This document shows positions 18,413 to 29,768 of a stretch of 64,000 nucleotides of DNA, in pieces. Both the position numbers and the translations under genes were made by a program. The notes beneath the pieces are model-generated. The model made no database searches, was not told the origin of the DNA, and saw nothing but the letters and a program-made list of their open reading frames with translations. Within the stretch, counting starts at the first letter, position 1; each line of letters begins with the position of its first letter. This stretch comes from Eutreptiella sp. 'Long Island Sound 2002' (lineage: Eukaryota; Euglenozoa; Euglenophyceae; Eutreptiales; Eutreptiaceae): contig OZ038378.1 of assembly GCA_964036045.1 (NCBI GenBank), positions 163,925,311 to 163,989,310 of the forward strand. Reading direction: 5' to 3'.

Positions 18413-21400
18413 GCCACACTTTGACACCCTACATTGGCCTACCCCCGGCTGTAAGAAAACCCGTGGCAAAAGGTACAAGCCAGAGCCATGCAGCAGCACG
18501 CAGTGCACAGGCAGTGCAAACATATTTGCATCTGTCATCACTAGTCGCTTTCATAGCCACAATATGACACATGATTTGAAAACGATATCTTAATTCGGCA
18601 GCGTGGTACTGCCTACATGCGACTTGACTGTCTGTCCTATTTCCCAGTGCAACTGTGATCAAGCACTCCTTTGGCTCTCAGTATCGTGGGCGTCCACGGG
18701 GGCAAAGGAGCCATGTGACACGTGGGCAGCAGTCTGATACCAGGTTCCAATGTCATCAACGATAAAAAATCTTGTGGGGGCAAAAGGAGTGGCAGCAGGA
18801 AGGTCGGGTTCTCAGGGTATGACCTGGCGAGCTGGGCTTGCTCAGAATAACCCGGCCAGCATGTGTCCCTAGTCATTGATCTGCAGCAAAAATGATTTTG
18901 GGCGCCGGCGCTCAACTGGTGGACAAGATGACTTATTGCACTTTGGCATGAGACGCCTTGATATGCACATGGCATGAAACCTGTCACCACCCTCTTCACA
19001 CCAATGAGGTATGCAACACATCCTGACCACAGGTGAGGGTCACCTGCTGACAGTGGAAATCAGAGAGACTGTGTGTGATATCACTTGCATCTTAGAGGGA
19101 ATCCTTGCACTGCGCGCTACTTTAGACTATGTTCCCCCCGAAGAGCCCCTAGGCACGCCCCTTGGAAACACCGTTAGAATTAGGCAACCCAAACTGGACT
19201 GGAGGGGACCTTGAGGGGGACCTTCCCGGTTCTTGTGGCAGTGGTGAAGGACCAGGGGCCTTTGGGGGGGGACTTGACTGTGTATTGGGCGGCGGAGATG
19301 GAGGGCAGTCAGCTGGCGAGTCTGAACTTGGGATGGCAAAGGAGATAGACTCCATGTTGCATCGCCAATTTTTCTCGGTTGATTGATATGGTGATACACT
19401 TTGAGGGTGCCTGCTACAGGATATCATACTTCCCTCCTCATTTCTCAGCCCCACTTTCTCCATGGATCTCAGTATTAGGGGTTAGGGTGCTCTACACCCA
19501 CTCCAATGGCCTGTGACCTCCTGCCACGGTGGTTGGGACGGCTGAAGATGCACTACTCCACTTGGATTACTACCAAGATGGGTTGAGAGTGGAGAAAAAG
19601 AGTAGATGTGGTGGAAATGGGAAAAAAATGTGTGCAAAAAAGTAGAAATGGGTGAAACAGGGTGAACATCCAACAATGCCAGATCCCCAATGCAACAATG
19701 ATGCCCAAAGTACCACAAAGTATGGGTTTCTACTACGGCCAAACGCTCAAATAGTTGCACTGCGCGCGCACTGCACGCGCACTGCGCTTAAGGCGCCCCC
19801 TTAGCTGGCTTGTTGCCCACTGATCTCCTGCAGTCCATTGGGCAGGGGTACAATGCGCTGAAAAATTCTGCAGCTGACTTCTGGTGACAAATTCTGGACC
19901 AACCAGACAAAAACGTTACGCGCTGGTGTGCTCCGTGCCAGAACGTGCTCACAAGTCACCACAAAGTGTTTGCATGGCACATGTTAGCACAGTGGGACCG
20001 TGGGGAATGCAAAGCGTGGTTCCTTTGGTTCTGATACTGCATGGTACCCTCATCCGATGCGACTGGCCCAGGCATAAGAGGCCTTGGGCTTGATCTTGTT
20101 TGGAAAAAAAATGGCAGGAGCGGTGCTGTTGCGTACATTGTGATTTGCCATGCAGGCATTCAGGAGAAAATGAAATTCTTGCAGCAATGTCCACTTAGAA
20201 TAGAGCTGGCTGCCATCTTTGGAGAAAAGGTTTCTCTGGGGCCAGCTATGCGCTAAATGAAATCAGCCGCCAAACTGATACGGTGTCAAAGATCTAGCCA
20301 GCTAACCGCATCCTGGTGATACCATACAATATTTGATGCTAAATACTACTCTATCAAACGGAGGTGCACGTGCCAACACAGGCAGGTGCGGTGCTAATTC
20401 TGCTCACAAAAACTGTGGCTATCAACGTCGTTACGCTCGCGTACTTTCGGTGGTTGTGCATGCTTGTGCACGCCCTAACCCTGGAAGCTACGCACCCTTG
20501 TGCACACTTGGGACTGACAACGCAGCAGCAGGGGCAGCAGTGACTGCAGTGAAAGCCAATCACCTTCTCAAGGGGCTGTCCTTATATGATAGTTGGCGCT
20601 GGTGCGAGTATAACCAGTGGCCCAAATGGCCAAAAGGCCCAACCCCCAAAACCAAAACCGGGTGCTGACAGAAGTAGCTATTGCTATTGCTGCCGCAACC
20701 ACTCCACCCTGACAACGCTACTCTACGCAAAGGAGGTGCATCTGCCCACTATGCAGGCATGCAGGCAGGTGCAAATTCTGGTTATAAGAACTGTGGCTCG
20801 AAACGTCGTTGGGCACGCGTACTTTCTGTGGTTGTGCATGCTTGTGCACGCCTAACCCTGGAAGCTACGTGCACACTTGGGACTGACAACACGGCAGCAG
20901 GGGCAGGAGGTCACTGTGGTGAAAGCCACACACTTTCTCCAGGGGTTCTTCTCATACAATCGCAGGTGCCGGTGGAATTTTTGTTGAAGCGCAACGTGTG
21001 CTTCAGCCCCCCTGCCATCCTGCATTGGGTAAATTCATTTGCTGACCAACGTGTGGACATGCCTCAGATAAGGGCCCAAGTCTCTACTCCTGGATGACAG
21101 GGCTACCACAGTGCCCTGTGGTCCAGGCAACTTCTTCGTACTATGCTTGCTGCCAGAATATGTCAAGCTGCCACTGCACGCTCGCCTCGAAATTAAAATC
21201 AATCGTATACCACATTGATATGGCGCGAACATATGATGTTCGTTGGACAAAGGCGTGCATTGGACTTCAGAAACTGTGCCACATATGACCTCCTTTCCAT
21301 AAAATCATGGCTAACCACAGAAGCCACCCAAAACTTAGGGTCTTAGACTCATACTCGGAGTATTCCTGAGATGAGCCAAAGCTCATCACCGGTGGCCTTG

Positions 21401-21850
21401 GCCACTGGTCGCTCACGTAACATGGATTGTTCTGAATATTGTTTGCTGTTGTAGGCAACATCTCAGTGCCAAAAAAAGGCTGCGCGCGACGCAGCCTGTG
21501 ACTCGTGTGCATGCATGCATTAGTATGTCGACAGAATTCGATGTATAGAGCAGGTACAAGCAGTTAAGCGTACTGTCAATTTGTCAATCAAACAGCGAGA
21601 CATTGCGCTGTGACCTACAGGTGTGCATGGATGCATTCAACGCGCATGCATGGACAGCAGACACATTGACCCGATACGCCCCTGGTCACGCCACAGACGG
21701 CCATGTGGCACACGATATGCTTCGGTCTGTACACGCATCTACTTTGTGTTTGCAAATGCTACCGAAAAAAGCGGGGAAAGCAGAATGAAACTGCGAAGCA
21801 AGGCTCCCATGCTCCAATCAAATCAACCACGGAAGCGCAGATTCACGTAT
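18413..21850 (+). repeat. Unit U2 (short form, inverted E core)
   Basis: 3438 bp. It lacks the 1077-bp block of U1; the join lies at a single TACTCTATCAAAC where U1 has two near-copies (15,833 and 16,910). Its E core (about 19,371-19,592) is inverted relative to U1, a state shared only with U3. Confidence 0.95.
19095..19800 (-). mobile_element. Element E in U2, core inverted
   Basis: TTA at 19,092-19,094 and 19,801-19,803. About 222 bp (19,371-19,592) are reverse-complemented relative to the other units, so the SH3-like codons now lie on the plus strand and the frame is destroyed. The Pro-rich part and both termini are unchanged. Confidence 0.7.
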
Positions 21851-24800
21851 GCCACACTTTGACACCCTACATTGGCCTACCCCCGGCTGTAAGAAAACCC
21901 GTGGCAAAAGGTACAAGCCAGAGCCATGCAGCAGCACGCAGTGCACAGGCAGTGCAAACATATTTGCATCTGTCATCACTAGTCGCTTTCATAGCCACAA
22001 TATGACACATGATTTGAAAACGATATCTTAATTCGGCAGCGTGGTACTGCCTACATGCGACTTGACTGTCTGTCCTATTTCCCAGTGCAACTGTGATCAA
22101 GCACTCCTTTGGCTCTCAGTATCGTGGGCGTCCACGGGGGCAAAGGAGCCATGTGACACGTGGGCAGCAGTCTGATACCAGGTTCCAATGTCATTAACGA
22201 TAAAAAATCTTGTGGGGGCAAAAGGAGTGGCAGCAGGAAGGTCGGGTTCTCAGGGTATGACCTGGCGAGCTGGGCTTGCTCAGAATAACCCGGCCAGCAT
22301 GTGTCCCTAGTCATTGATCTGCAGCAAAAATGATTTTGGGCGCCGGCGCTCAACTGGTGGACAAGATGACTTATTGCACTTCGGCATGAGACGCCTTGAT
22401 ATGCACATGGCATGAAACCTGTCACCACCCTCTTCACACCAATGAGGTATGCAACACATCCTGACCACAGGTGAGGGTCACCTGCTGACAGTGGAAATCA
22501 GAGAGACTGTGTGTGATATCACTTGCATCTTAGAGGGAATCCTTGCACTGCGCGCTACTTTAGACTATGTTCCCCCCGAAGAGCCCCTAGGCATGCCCCT
22601 TGGAAACACCGTTAGAATTAGGCAACCCAAACTGGACTGGAGGGGACCTTGAGGGGGGCCTTCCCGGTTCTTGTGGCAGTGGTGAAGGACCAGGGGCCTT
22701 TGGGGGGGGACTTGACTGTGTATTGGGCGGCGGAGATGGAGGGCAGTCAGCTGGCGAGTCTGAACTTGGGATGGCAAAGGAGATAGACTCCATGTTGCAT
22801 CGCCAATTTTTCTCGGTTGATTGATATGGTGATACACTTTGAGGGTGCCTGCTACAGGATATCATACTTCCCTCCTCATTTCTCAGCCCCACTTTCTCCA
22901 TGGATCTCAGTATTAGGGATAGGGTGCTCTACACCCACTCCAATGGCCTGTGACCTCCTGCCACGGTGGTTGGGACGGCTGAAGATGCACTACTCCACTT
23001 GGAATACTACCAAGATGGGTTGAGAGTGGAGAAAAAGAGTAGATGTGGTGGAAATGGGAAAAAGGTGTGTGCAAAAAGGTAGAAATGGGTGAAACAGGGT
23101 GAACATCCAAAAATGCCAGATCCCCAATGCAACAATGATGCCCAAAGTACCACAAAGTATGGGTTTCTACTACGGCCAAACGCTCAAATAGTTGCACTGC
23201 GCGCGCACTGCACGCGCACTGCGCTTAAGGCGCCCCCTTAGCTGGCTTGTTGCCCACTGATCTCCTGCAGTCCATTGGGCAGGGGTACAATGCGCTGAAA
23301 AATTCTGCAGCTGACTTCTGGTGACAAATTCTGGACCAACCAGACAAAAACGTTACGCGCTGGTGTGCTCCGTGCCAGAACGTGCTCACAAGTCACCACA
23401 AAGTGTTTGCATGGCACATGTTAGCACAGTGGGACCGTGGGGAATGCAAAGCGTGGTTCCTTTGGTTCTGATACTGCATGGTACCCTCATCCCGTGCGAC
23501 TGGCCCAGGCATAAGAGGCCTTGGGCTTGATCTTGTTTGGAAAAAAAATGGCAGGAGCGGTGCTGTTGCGTACATTGTGATTTGCCATGCAGGCATTCAG
23601 GAGAAAATGAAATTCTTGCAGCAATGTCCACTTAGAATAGAGCTGGCTGCCATCTTTGGAGAAAAGGTTTCTCTGGGGCCAGCTATGCGCTAAATGAAAT
23701 CAGCCGCCAAACTGATACGGTGTCAAAGATCTAGCCAGCTAACCGCATCCTGGTGATACCATACAACATTTGATGCTAAATACTACTCTATCAAACGGAG
23801 GTGCACGTGCCAACACAGGCAGGTGCGGTGCTAATTCTGCTCACAAAAACTGTGGCTATCAATGTCGTTACGCTCGCGTACTTTCGGTGGTTGTGCATGC
23901 TTGTGCACGCCCTAACCCTGGAAGCTACGCACCCTTGTGCACACTTGGGACTGACAACGCAGCAGCAGGGGCAGCAGTGACTGCAGTGAAAGCCAATCAC
24001 CTTCTCAAGGGGCTGTCCTTATATGATAGTTGGCGCTGGTGCGAGTATAACCAGTGGCCCAAATGGCCAAAAGGCCCAACCCCCAAAACCAAAACCGGGT
24101 GCTGACAGAAGTAGCTATTGCTATTGCTGCCGCAACCACTCCACCCTGACAACGCTACTCTACGCAAAGGAGGTGCATCTGCCCACTATGCAGGCATGCA
24201 GGCAGGTGCAAATTCTGGTTATAAGAACTGTGGATCGAAACGTCGTTGGGCACGCGTACTTTCTGTGGTTGTGCATGCTTGTGCACGCCTAACCCTGGAA
24301 GCTACGTGCACACTTGGGACTGACAACACGGCAGCAGGGGCAGGAGGTCACTGTGGTGAAAGCCACACACTTTCTCCAGGGGTTCTTCTCATACAATCGC
24401 AGGTGCCGGTGGAATTTTTGTTGAAGCGCAACGTGTGCTTCAGCCCCCCTGCCATCCTGCATTGGGTAAATTCATTTGCTGACCAACGTGTGGACATGCC
24501 TCAGATAAGGGCCCAAGTCTCTACTCCTGGATGACAGGGCTACCACAGTGCCCTGTGGTCCAGGCAACTTCTTCGTACTATGCTTGCTGCCAGAATATGT
24601 CAAGCTGCCACTGCACGCTCGCCTCGAAATTAAAATCAATCATATACCACATTGATATGGCGCGAACATATGATGTTCGTTGGACAAAGGCGTGCATTGG
24701 ACTTCAGAAACTGTGCCACATATGACCTCCTTTCCATAAAATCATGGCTAACCACAGAAGCCACCCAAAACTTAGGGTCTTAGACTCATACTCGGAGTAT

Positions 24801-25286
24801 TCCTGAGATGAGCCAAAGCTCATCACCGGTGGCCTTGGCCACTGGTCGCTCACGTAACATGGATTGTTCTGAATATTGTTTGCTGTTGTAGGCAACATCT
24901 CAGTGCCAAAAAAAGGCTGCGCGCGACGCAGCCTGTGACTCGTGTGCATGCATGCATTAGTATGTCGACAGAATTCGATGTATAGAGCAGGTACAAGCAG
25001 TTAAGCGTACTGTCAATTTGTCAATCAAACAGCGAGACATTGCGCTGTGACCTACAGTTGTGCATGGATGCATTCAACGCGCATGCATGGACAGCAGACA
25101 CATTGACCCGATACGCCCCTGGTCACGCCACAGACGGCCATGTGGCACACGATATGCTTCGGTCTGTACACCTATCTACTTTGTGTTTGCAAATGCTACC
25201 GAAAAAATCGGGGAAAGCAGAATGAAACTGCGAAGCAAGCCTCCCACGCTCCCATCAGATCAACCACGGAAGCGCACATTCGCGTA
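21851..25286 (+). repeat. Unit U3 (short form, inverted E core)
   Basis: 3436 bp and almost identical to U2, including the inversion, so U2 and U3 arose from one another by tandem duplication. Its last ~130 bp carry the terminal variant (CACCTATCTACTTTG, AAAAAATCGGGG, CTCCCACGCTCCCATCAG) found only in the last unit before each V. Confidence 0.95.
22533..23237 (-). mobile_element. Element E in U3, core inverted
   Basis: TTA at 22,530-22,532 and 23,238-23,240. Carries the same inversion as U2 (about 22,809-23,029). Confidence 0.7.
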
Positions 25287-25646
25287 CGTCGACTCCAATC
25301 GACGTGGCTGGTCTGAGAAGGGCTGACAGCATTGGGCAGCCCAGGCGCCTCCCGAATTCATTCCTTAGGGCAAACCACTCAGAGGCGGGGACCTGGGTGT
25401 GCCGCAGTTCTGCAAGTGTCAGCAAAATATTATCTACATGATCAGATTTCAACAACTGTGCGGGCGGCAAACAACGAGCAGACGTATCGATACACTTGCT
25501 CTTGAGGCATATACCATTGCACCCCTTGGGGTGGAGATGGACATCGATTCCAGGACTACAGAAAGCCAGCCAAACAGTTTAGTGTGTGGAGTGTGCGGTG
25601 CCGTGTCGTTTGGAGCCGAAAATAGGTCGTTCAGCAGTAAAATCAA
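25255..25646 (-). pseudogene. Frameshifted conserved frame at the start of V1
   Basis: Minus-strand protein-like frame with LLKSDHVDNILLTLAELRHT and EWFALRNEFGRRLGCPML near its C-terminal end and KLFGWLSVVLESMS upstream. In V3 (54,268-54,650) the two parts are one frame; here 7 bp are missing at about 25,530 (CCTTGGGGTGGAGATGG instead of CCTTGGGGCTTGGGG...), which splits it. The frame ends CALPWLI. The family is not recognised. Confidence 0.4.
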
Positions 25647-25916
25647 GAGCTTTTACTGGAGGAGGAGGACGAGGAGGAGCAGCAGCAGCAGCAGCAGTGC
25701 ATGGTGGTGCATGACATTGGCTGCCGGTTTTTTTGTAGAATGTGTGACGCCATGTGCCACACTCTGCGCGCTGCGTGCGGCGCTCTGCGCGGCAAGGTGC
25801 TGCTCCGCACGTGCACGTGGTGGTCAGCACCGTGCGGTCAGAGACATGGACTGCTTGGCGGGTCTGGCAATGGAACCAGGTCATTGTCAGAAACCCCCAA
25901 CCCAGGATCGCTTTGG

Positions 25917-25923
25917 TATATAA
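25917..25923 (+). promoter_or_regulatory. Possible TATA box
   Basis: TATATAA in GGTATATAAGTGTTACACTG, with a pyrimidine-purine CACA start-like context about 15-25 bp downstream. It is conserved in V2 (42,055-42,061) and deleted in V3. There is no evidence of transcription, and the downstream plus-strand frames are unconvincing. Confidence 0.2.
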
Positions 25924-26098
25924 GTGTTACACTGCACAGACATACCTTACCCCCCCCTTGTAATCTGTCCCCCAATGTCGTGACGGTTCCCCCCCTGGGG
26001 GGGGGGGGGGGGCGAATTGCACCACCAAACCGTAACACTTCAAAACTGCAGCTGTGCATGCACAACACCGGTAGTGTGAATCACATTGAACCATGATG

Positions 26099-26296
26099 TT
26101 ACTTCTGTGCGCGTGCCCCCTCCACAGGCACTGTGTGAAACTTCTTTTTCCGACTCCAAACAACCTTGAACTCCTGGACATGCTCAGCGGGCAATTCAGG
26201 TTTAGGCTGAGGATTGGAAGACGAGGTAGGCTGTGCAGCTCGGTTTCCAGCTCTTTTGGCAGCTGGTTTGGCTGGCTGGGACTTGACAAAGAAATG
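26099..26296 (-). CDS. 3'-terminal coding segment, Pro/Ala/Lys-rich
   Basis: The minus-strand frame without ATG reads FFVKSQPAKPAAKRAGNRAA, a Pro/Gln/Ser linker, then EFKVVWSRKKKFHTVPVEGA and a stop (TAA at 26,099-26,101). The composition is clearly non-random, and the same frame is intact in V2. A CATTTCTTTGTCAAG acceptor-like stretch lies just upstream, so this could be a last exon. Family unknown; V3 has lost it in a ~565-bp deletion. Confidence 0.35.
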   Translation of the reverse strand, partial: HFFVKSQPAKPAAKRAGNRAAQPTSSSNPQPKPELPAEHVQEFKVVWSRKKKFHTVPVEGARAQK

Positions 26297-27520
26297 TCAA
26301 AGTAGCGTTCCCCCCCCGGGGGGAGGGATTTGTGTCTCCAACCTCCTCCCTGCAAAGCCAAAACTGCCAGCACTGCTGTCACTGATCTGTAATGTCTCCG
26401 GTCAGTCCATGTACAACTCTACCCATACCAAATAAATACAAACAGTCCTGAGCCGGAATGCAAAACAGATGTTTTTGGCAAAAAAATTGGATTTCAATGG
26501 GGGGGTAAGGTAATACGGGTGCGGACGGGAACGAGCCGTCCACCAGCTGCCTTCAGAAGCAGGGGTGACATACAATTGGTGTCTTTCCGCATATTAGCTC
26601 CATTTGAGCCATTCAGTCAGTCAGTCAGTCAGTCACTCACTCATTCACTCACTCAGTCACTCATTCGCGGACCCACTCACTCTCCTTGCGGTCCTCCGTT
26701 GGGAACGGGGGGGGGGGGGGGGCATCCTGAAAAAGCGCCCCATCCCCCCAGCCCCCGCCCCCGCCCCTTTGGATGCACTTCATTACAGGTCTCTTTGGCG
26801 TGCGACGCATGTGGGGCGGACCGATTTCGTTACGTTCTTTGGTGCTTTGCGTTCCCATTGCCAACAACTGCAGGTCAATTCCGGAGAGGCATCCAACAGC
26901 GGAACCAAAACCTACAAAACGTGCCGGCGTGGGTGGCATGTCCACTGCGTCCATGTGGATTAGCCATGGGCGCCCACACCCGGAATGACAAGGGATTCAA
27001 AAGAGCAAAAGACATTTGGAACTGAAAACTTAAAGCTGTCCTCAGTAAAAGAAATCACTGGCCAGACCATCGCATTGCCCAGAACCTCAGCTCACCAAAA
27101 TCTGCAAAACAATCATTGAAGAACATTCCTGCAACTTACTGAGCCCTTTATTCACGACATGTGCAGTTGAACCCCTCCCCAAACCCAGTGGCCAACATTG
27201 GAACCAGGAAGATCGAAGTATTCAGCCTGCGCCCAGATTCAAGGATGGCATGCTCCGTCAGGTGGCTCCCCCTCCCACAGCTGTCAGCCCAAAGCCTGAC
27301 ATTTCATGGAGAACTCCGTTGTAAAGAATACCTCTGGCAGCGCAATGGACTTATGGAGCCAGTGGCGGTGTTGCCATTACCCCGGGATTGCGCGAGGCAA
27401 TGCACACAGACACCAGCACAACGGTACAGAGGCACAGGCATATACAATGCCACAAGCAGTGGCCAAGACAGCAGCAGTGGTTGCAGGGGGGCTAGGCACA
27501 ACTGTGTGTTTGGCCGTACT

Positions 27521-27862
27521 CTACCGGGCCTTCCGCGATGCCTCCAGCTCTTTCGCCAGTTGGTCAACAAATGCGTCGGCTTCACGCTGAAGCTGGCGTT
27601 GGTGCTGTCGCCTCATCGTCCTCATCTGCAGCCGCATCGTGGCGATGTCATGCTCAAGCTGCTGATTGGCCTCCTGGAGGCGCAGGGCTTCGAGCTCAAG
27701 ATCGTTCACGGTGTTCTTCCGACGTCGCCGGCCCTTCTTCTTTGGGACCTGTTGCCCGGATGCTGCCACGCAGGTGTCTTCTTTCAATTGAACAGGACTG
27801 TCCTCGAAAGTCTTGGAAGACGACCGCAGAGGGAACTCGCTGGAGATATTCCTCAGCAACAT
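27521..27862 (-). CDS. bZIP-like basic/coiled-coil protein (copy in V1)
   Basis: 113 residues from ATG at 27,860-27,862 to TAG. Residues about 1-38 are polar. A basic cluster PKKKGRRRRKN (about 39-49) is followed directly by a coiled coil (NDLELEALRLQEANQQLEHD, then IATMRLQMRTMRRQ) with Leu/Met at heptad d positions and an Asn at a typical a position. That is the layout of a bZIP dimerisation segment, although the canonical N-x7-R DNA-contact signature is absent. It could be a nuclear DNA-binding or scaffold protein. The frame is open further 5' only because it enters the adjacent minisatellite. Three copies (V1-V3) differ by very few substitutions. Confidence 0.5.
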   Translation of the reverse strand: MLLRNISSEFPLRSSSKTFEDSPVQLKEDTCVAASGQQVPKKKGRRRRKNTVNDLELEALRLQEANQQLEHDIATMRLQMRTMRRQHQRQLQREADAFVDQLAKELEASRKAR

Positions 27863-27984
27863 GTCTGTTGTGCCGCGAGCAGAGGTTCGCACAGCATGCA
27901 TCGGCTGAAGAACATGGGAGAACGGGATGAGGCCGTCATCGTGAGGGAAATCAGGCACACAATGCAACACAGACAGCACCAAAC

Positions 27985-28195
27985 TGCAGCCGCCTGAAAC
28001 TGGAAAAAACGGCCGAAAATAAGAAAAATGCAGCCACCCGAAACTGGCAAAAACGGCCGAAAATAATACAAATGCAGCCGCCCAAAAAATTGTCAGAACA
28101 GCCAAAAATGATAAAAATGCAGCCGCCTAAAAAATGGCCCAAACGGCCGAAAACAATAAAGATGCAGCCACGCGAAAAAAAGCCAAAACGGCCCC
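27985..28195. repeat. 38-39-bp minisatellite, about five copies (V1)
   Basis: The unit is approximately AATGCAGCCRCCCRAAA, then ACTGG or AAATGGCC, then AAACGGCCRAAAATAATA. Copies are imperfect. V2 has the same number (44,129-44,340), V3 about eight (62,131-62,425). Confidence 0.9.
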
Positions 28196-28734
28196 CCATC
28201 AGCCCTACCAGAACCCCCCTCCCAAGCCCCCCCCCCCCCCCCCAAGGGGGCCTCCGGCCAATGGTTAGTGGGGGAGCAATGGTCGGTTCTGATAGACTGA
28301 ATGTCCCCGCCATAGACACTTTCAGCCATTAGTCCAAAGGTTCACGTATTGATCACAGCACACAATGTGTCCCCTTCTTGGTTGGGGTGCTCCACTATCT
28401 ATGTACACCTTTCCGTATGAAGTACAGTGGGTAAATGTTGAACATCTACGTGTTTGGTACATTAGGGCGTCCGTTCATTAGTTAGCGTCACCCACCAACG
28501 GCAGGCTCTATGCTATTGCATGCTCTCCATTCTCGGGTGCAATGCATGGCACTCATTCGGCCTTCCCGTGCATGGAGGCTATTCAGCTTCAAAGGGAAGG
28601 TATTACATACAACTGGCACTTTGACAAACTTGATCGACCGCAGGTGGATTCGGAGTGTTTCTAGGAGAATCTCCTAGAGAGGTTTGCACCCACCACCCTC
28701 CCACAGTGCCGGTTAGTCTCTAACCTCTCGCTCT

Positions 28735-28920
28735 GCGGGTCTCTCTCTCTCCGACCTTTCACTCTGCGGGCCTCTCTCTCTCTGTGTTTCGTTCTCTTCA
28801 CCCTCCCAAGGGGGTTTGTCCTTCTCCTTACCCTCCCAAGGGGGTTTCTCTTCCTCTTCACCCTTCCCACGGGTTTCTCTCTGTCCCTCTCTTCCCTGTG
28901 TCTCTACCTCGTCTTACCCC
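28735..28920. repeat. Pyrimidine-rich tract with ~30-bp tandem units
   Basis: Two TCACTCTGCGGG(T/C)CTC units are followed by three copies of CACCCTCCCAAGGGGGTTTG-type units of about 30 bp. The plus strand is almost purely pyrimidine between units. Present in V2 at 46,370-46,555. The minus strand encodes a repetitive Arg-rich frame (NPLGRV repeats) that I do not consider a gene. Confidence 0.8.
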
Positions 28921-28988
28921 CCCCTCTGCTTGCCGGTTCAACTCAGGCATATCGCCGTTCGCATGACGGCGTGCTCAGCAACGTGTAA

Positions 28989-29765
28989 AGGAGAGCCTTA
29001 AGCGCAGTGCGCGTGCAGTGCGCGCGCAGTGCGCGCGCAGTGCAACTATTTGGGCGTCCGGCCGTACTAGAGACCCATACTTTGAGATACTAGGGGCCCC
29101 TAGGGGCATCATGGTGACCTCTAGCGGAGGTTTTGACTTCTGATTCTGTCCCCCTTTGTTTGGGTGTGCCAAAGGTGATTGAGCAGATCTTGCGGTTCGG
29201 CAAGGGTAACCACTTACCAAGGGATGAAGAAAGTGTAATCATCCAGGATGGGCTTGATGGCCAACCATTCTCTGAAGGCGGCAGTAAAGCGCCAACACTG
29301 CAGCCTGCGATTGACCGTTTGCGCCGTGAGAAAAGAGAGAGAGAGGCCAAGAAACAAGCAAAACATGCGCAGCAGTTCCTAGAAAAGCGGCAACGCACAC
29401 TGGATGCTTTTTGTGTTGCTGCGCCCCCTCGGGCCGATGTGGCTTCTTCCAGCTCCAATCTCCCTGAACCCTCTCAGTCCTCGCAACCCCCCGTGGCTAC
29501 ACAATCTCAACCCCAATCCGATTCTAACCGCAAGGGAAAGGAGAGAGCCCCTTCCTCACAACCGAAACCACGCATGTGGCAGTGGGGCATCGTAAGGAAC
29601 ATGTGTGTGTTATGTTAAGGGAAGGTAGTTTGCAACTTTCTTGAGCTGGGGCAGTTTGGGTCACCTAATTCTAAGGGCGTTTCCAAGGGGTGTGCTTGGG
29701 GGCTCTTCGGGGGGAACATAGTCTAAAAGTAGCGCGCAGTGCGCGCGCAGTGCAAAGATTCCCCC
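28989..29765 (+). mobile_element. Element E' : same ends as E, different cargo
   Basis: 777 bp between TAA copies (28,986-28,988 and 29,766-29,768), in the opposite orientation to E. The left end (AGGAGAGCCTTAAGCGCAGT, then GCGCGTGCAG repeats and GGCCGTACTAGAGACCCATA) and the right end (CTCTTCGGGGGGAACATAGT, then CTAAAAGTAGCGCGC) align with the reverse complement of E. The interior does not. V2 lacks the element and has TAA-AGGAACC-TCA at the site, resembling an excision footprint. Confidence 0.7.
29175..29618 (+). CDS. Cargo frame of E': charged coiled-coil protein
   Basis: The open frame has no ATG at its start; TGTTTGGGTGTGCCAAAG just before 29,175 looks like an acceptor, so this may be an exon. 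It reads VIEQILRFGKGNHLPRDEES, an acidic/Gly stretch, then RLRREKREREAKKQAKHAQQ, a strongly helical charged segment, then a Ser/Pro/Gln-rich tail ending near MWQWGIV and a TAA. It lies in the same relative orientation as the SH3-like frame of E and shares only the disordered Pro/Ser-rich tail with it. It may be an accessory protein of the transposon or captured host sequence. Confidence 0.4.
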   Translation: MIEQILRFGKGNHLPRDEESVIIQDGLDGQPFSEGGSKAPTLQPAIDRLRREKREREAKKQAKHAQQFLEKRQRTLDAFCVAAPPRADVASSSSNLPEPSQSSQPPVATQSQPQSDSNRKGKERAPSSQPKPRMWQWGIVRNMCVLC

Positions 29766-29768
29766 TAA

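Noticed and set aside
27161-27997. 278-codon plus-strand frame, also present in V2 and V3
   Set aside because: It is antisense to the bZIP-like frame, whose heptads and basic cluster are far less likely by chance. A shorter plus frame at 27,306-27,590 with a hydrophobic stretch was rejected for the same reason.
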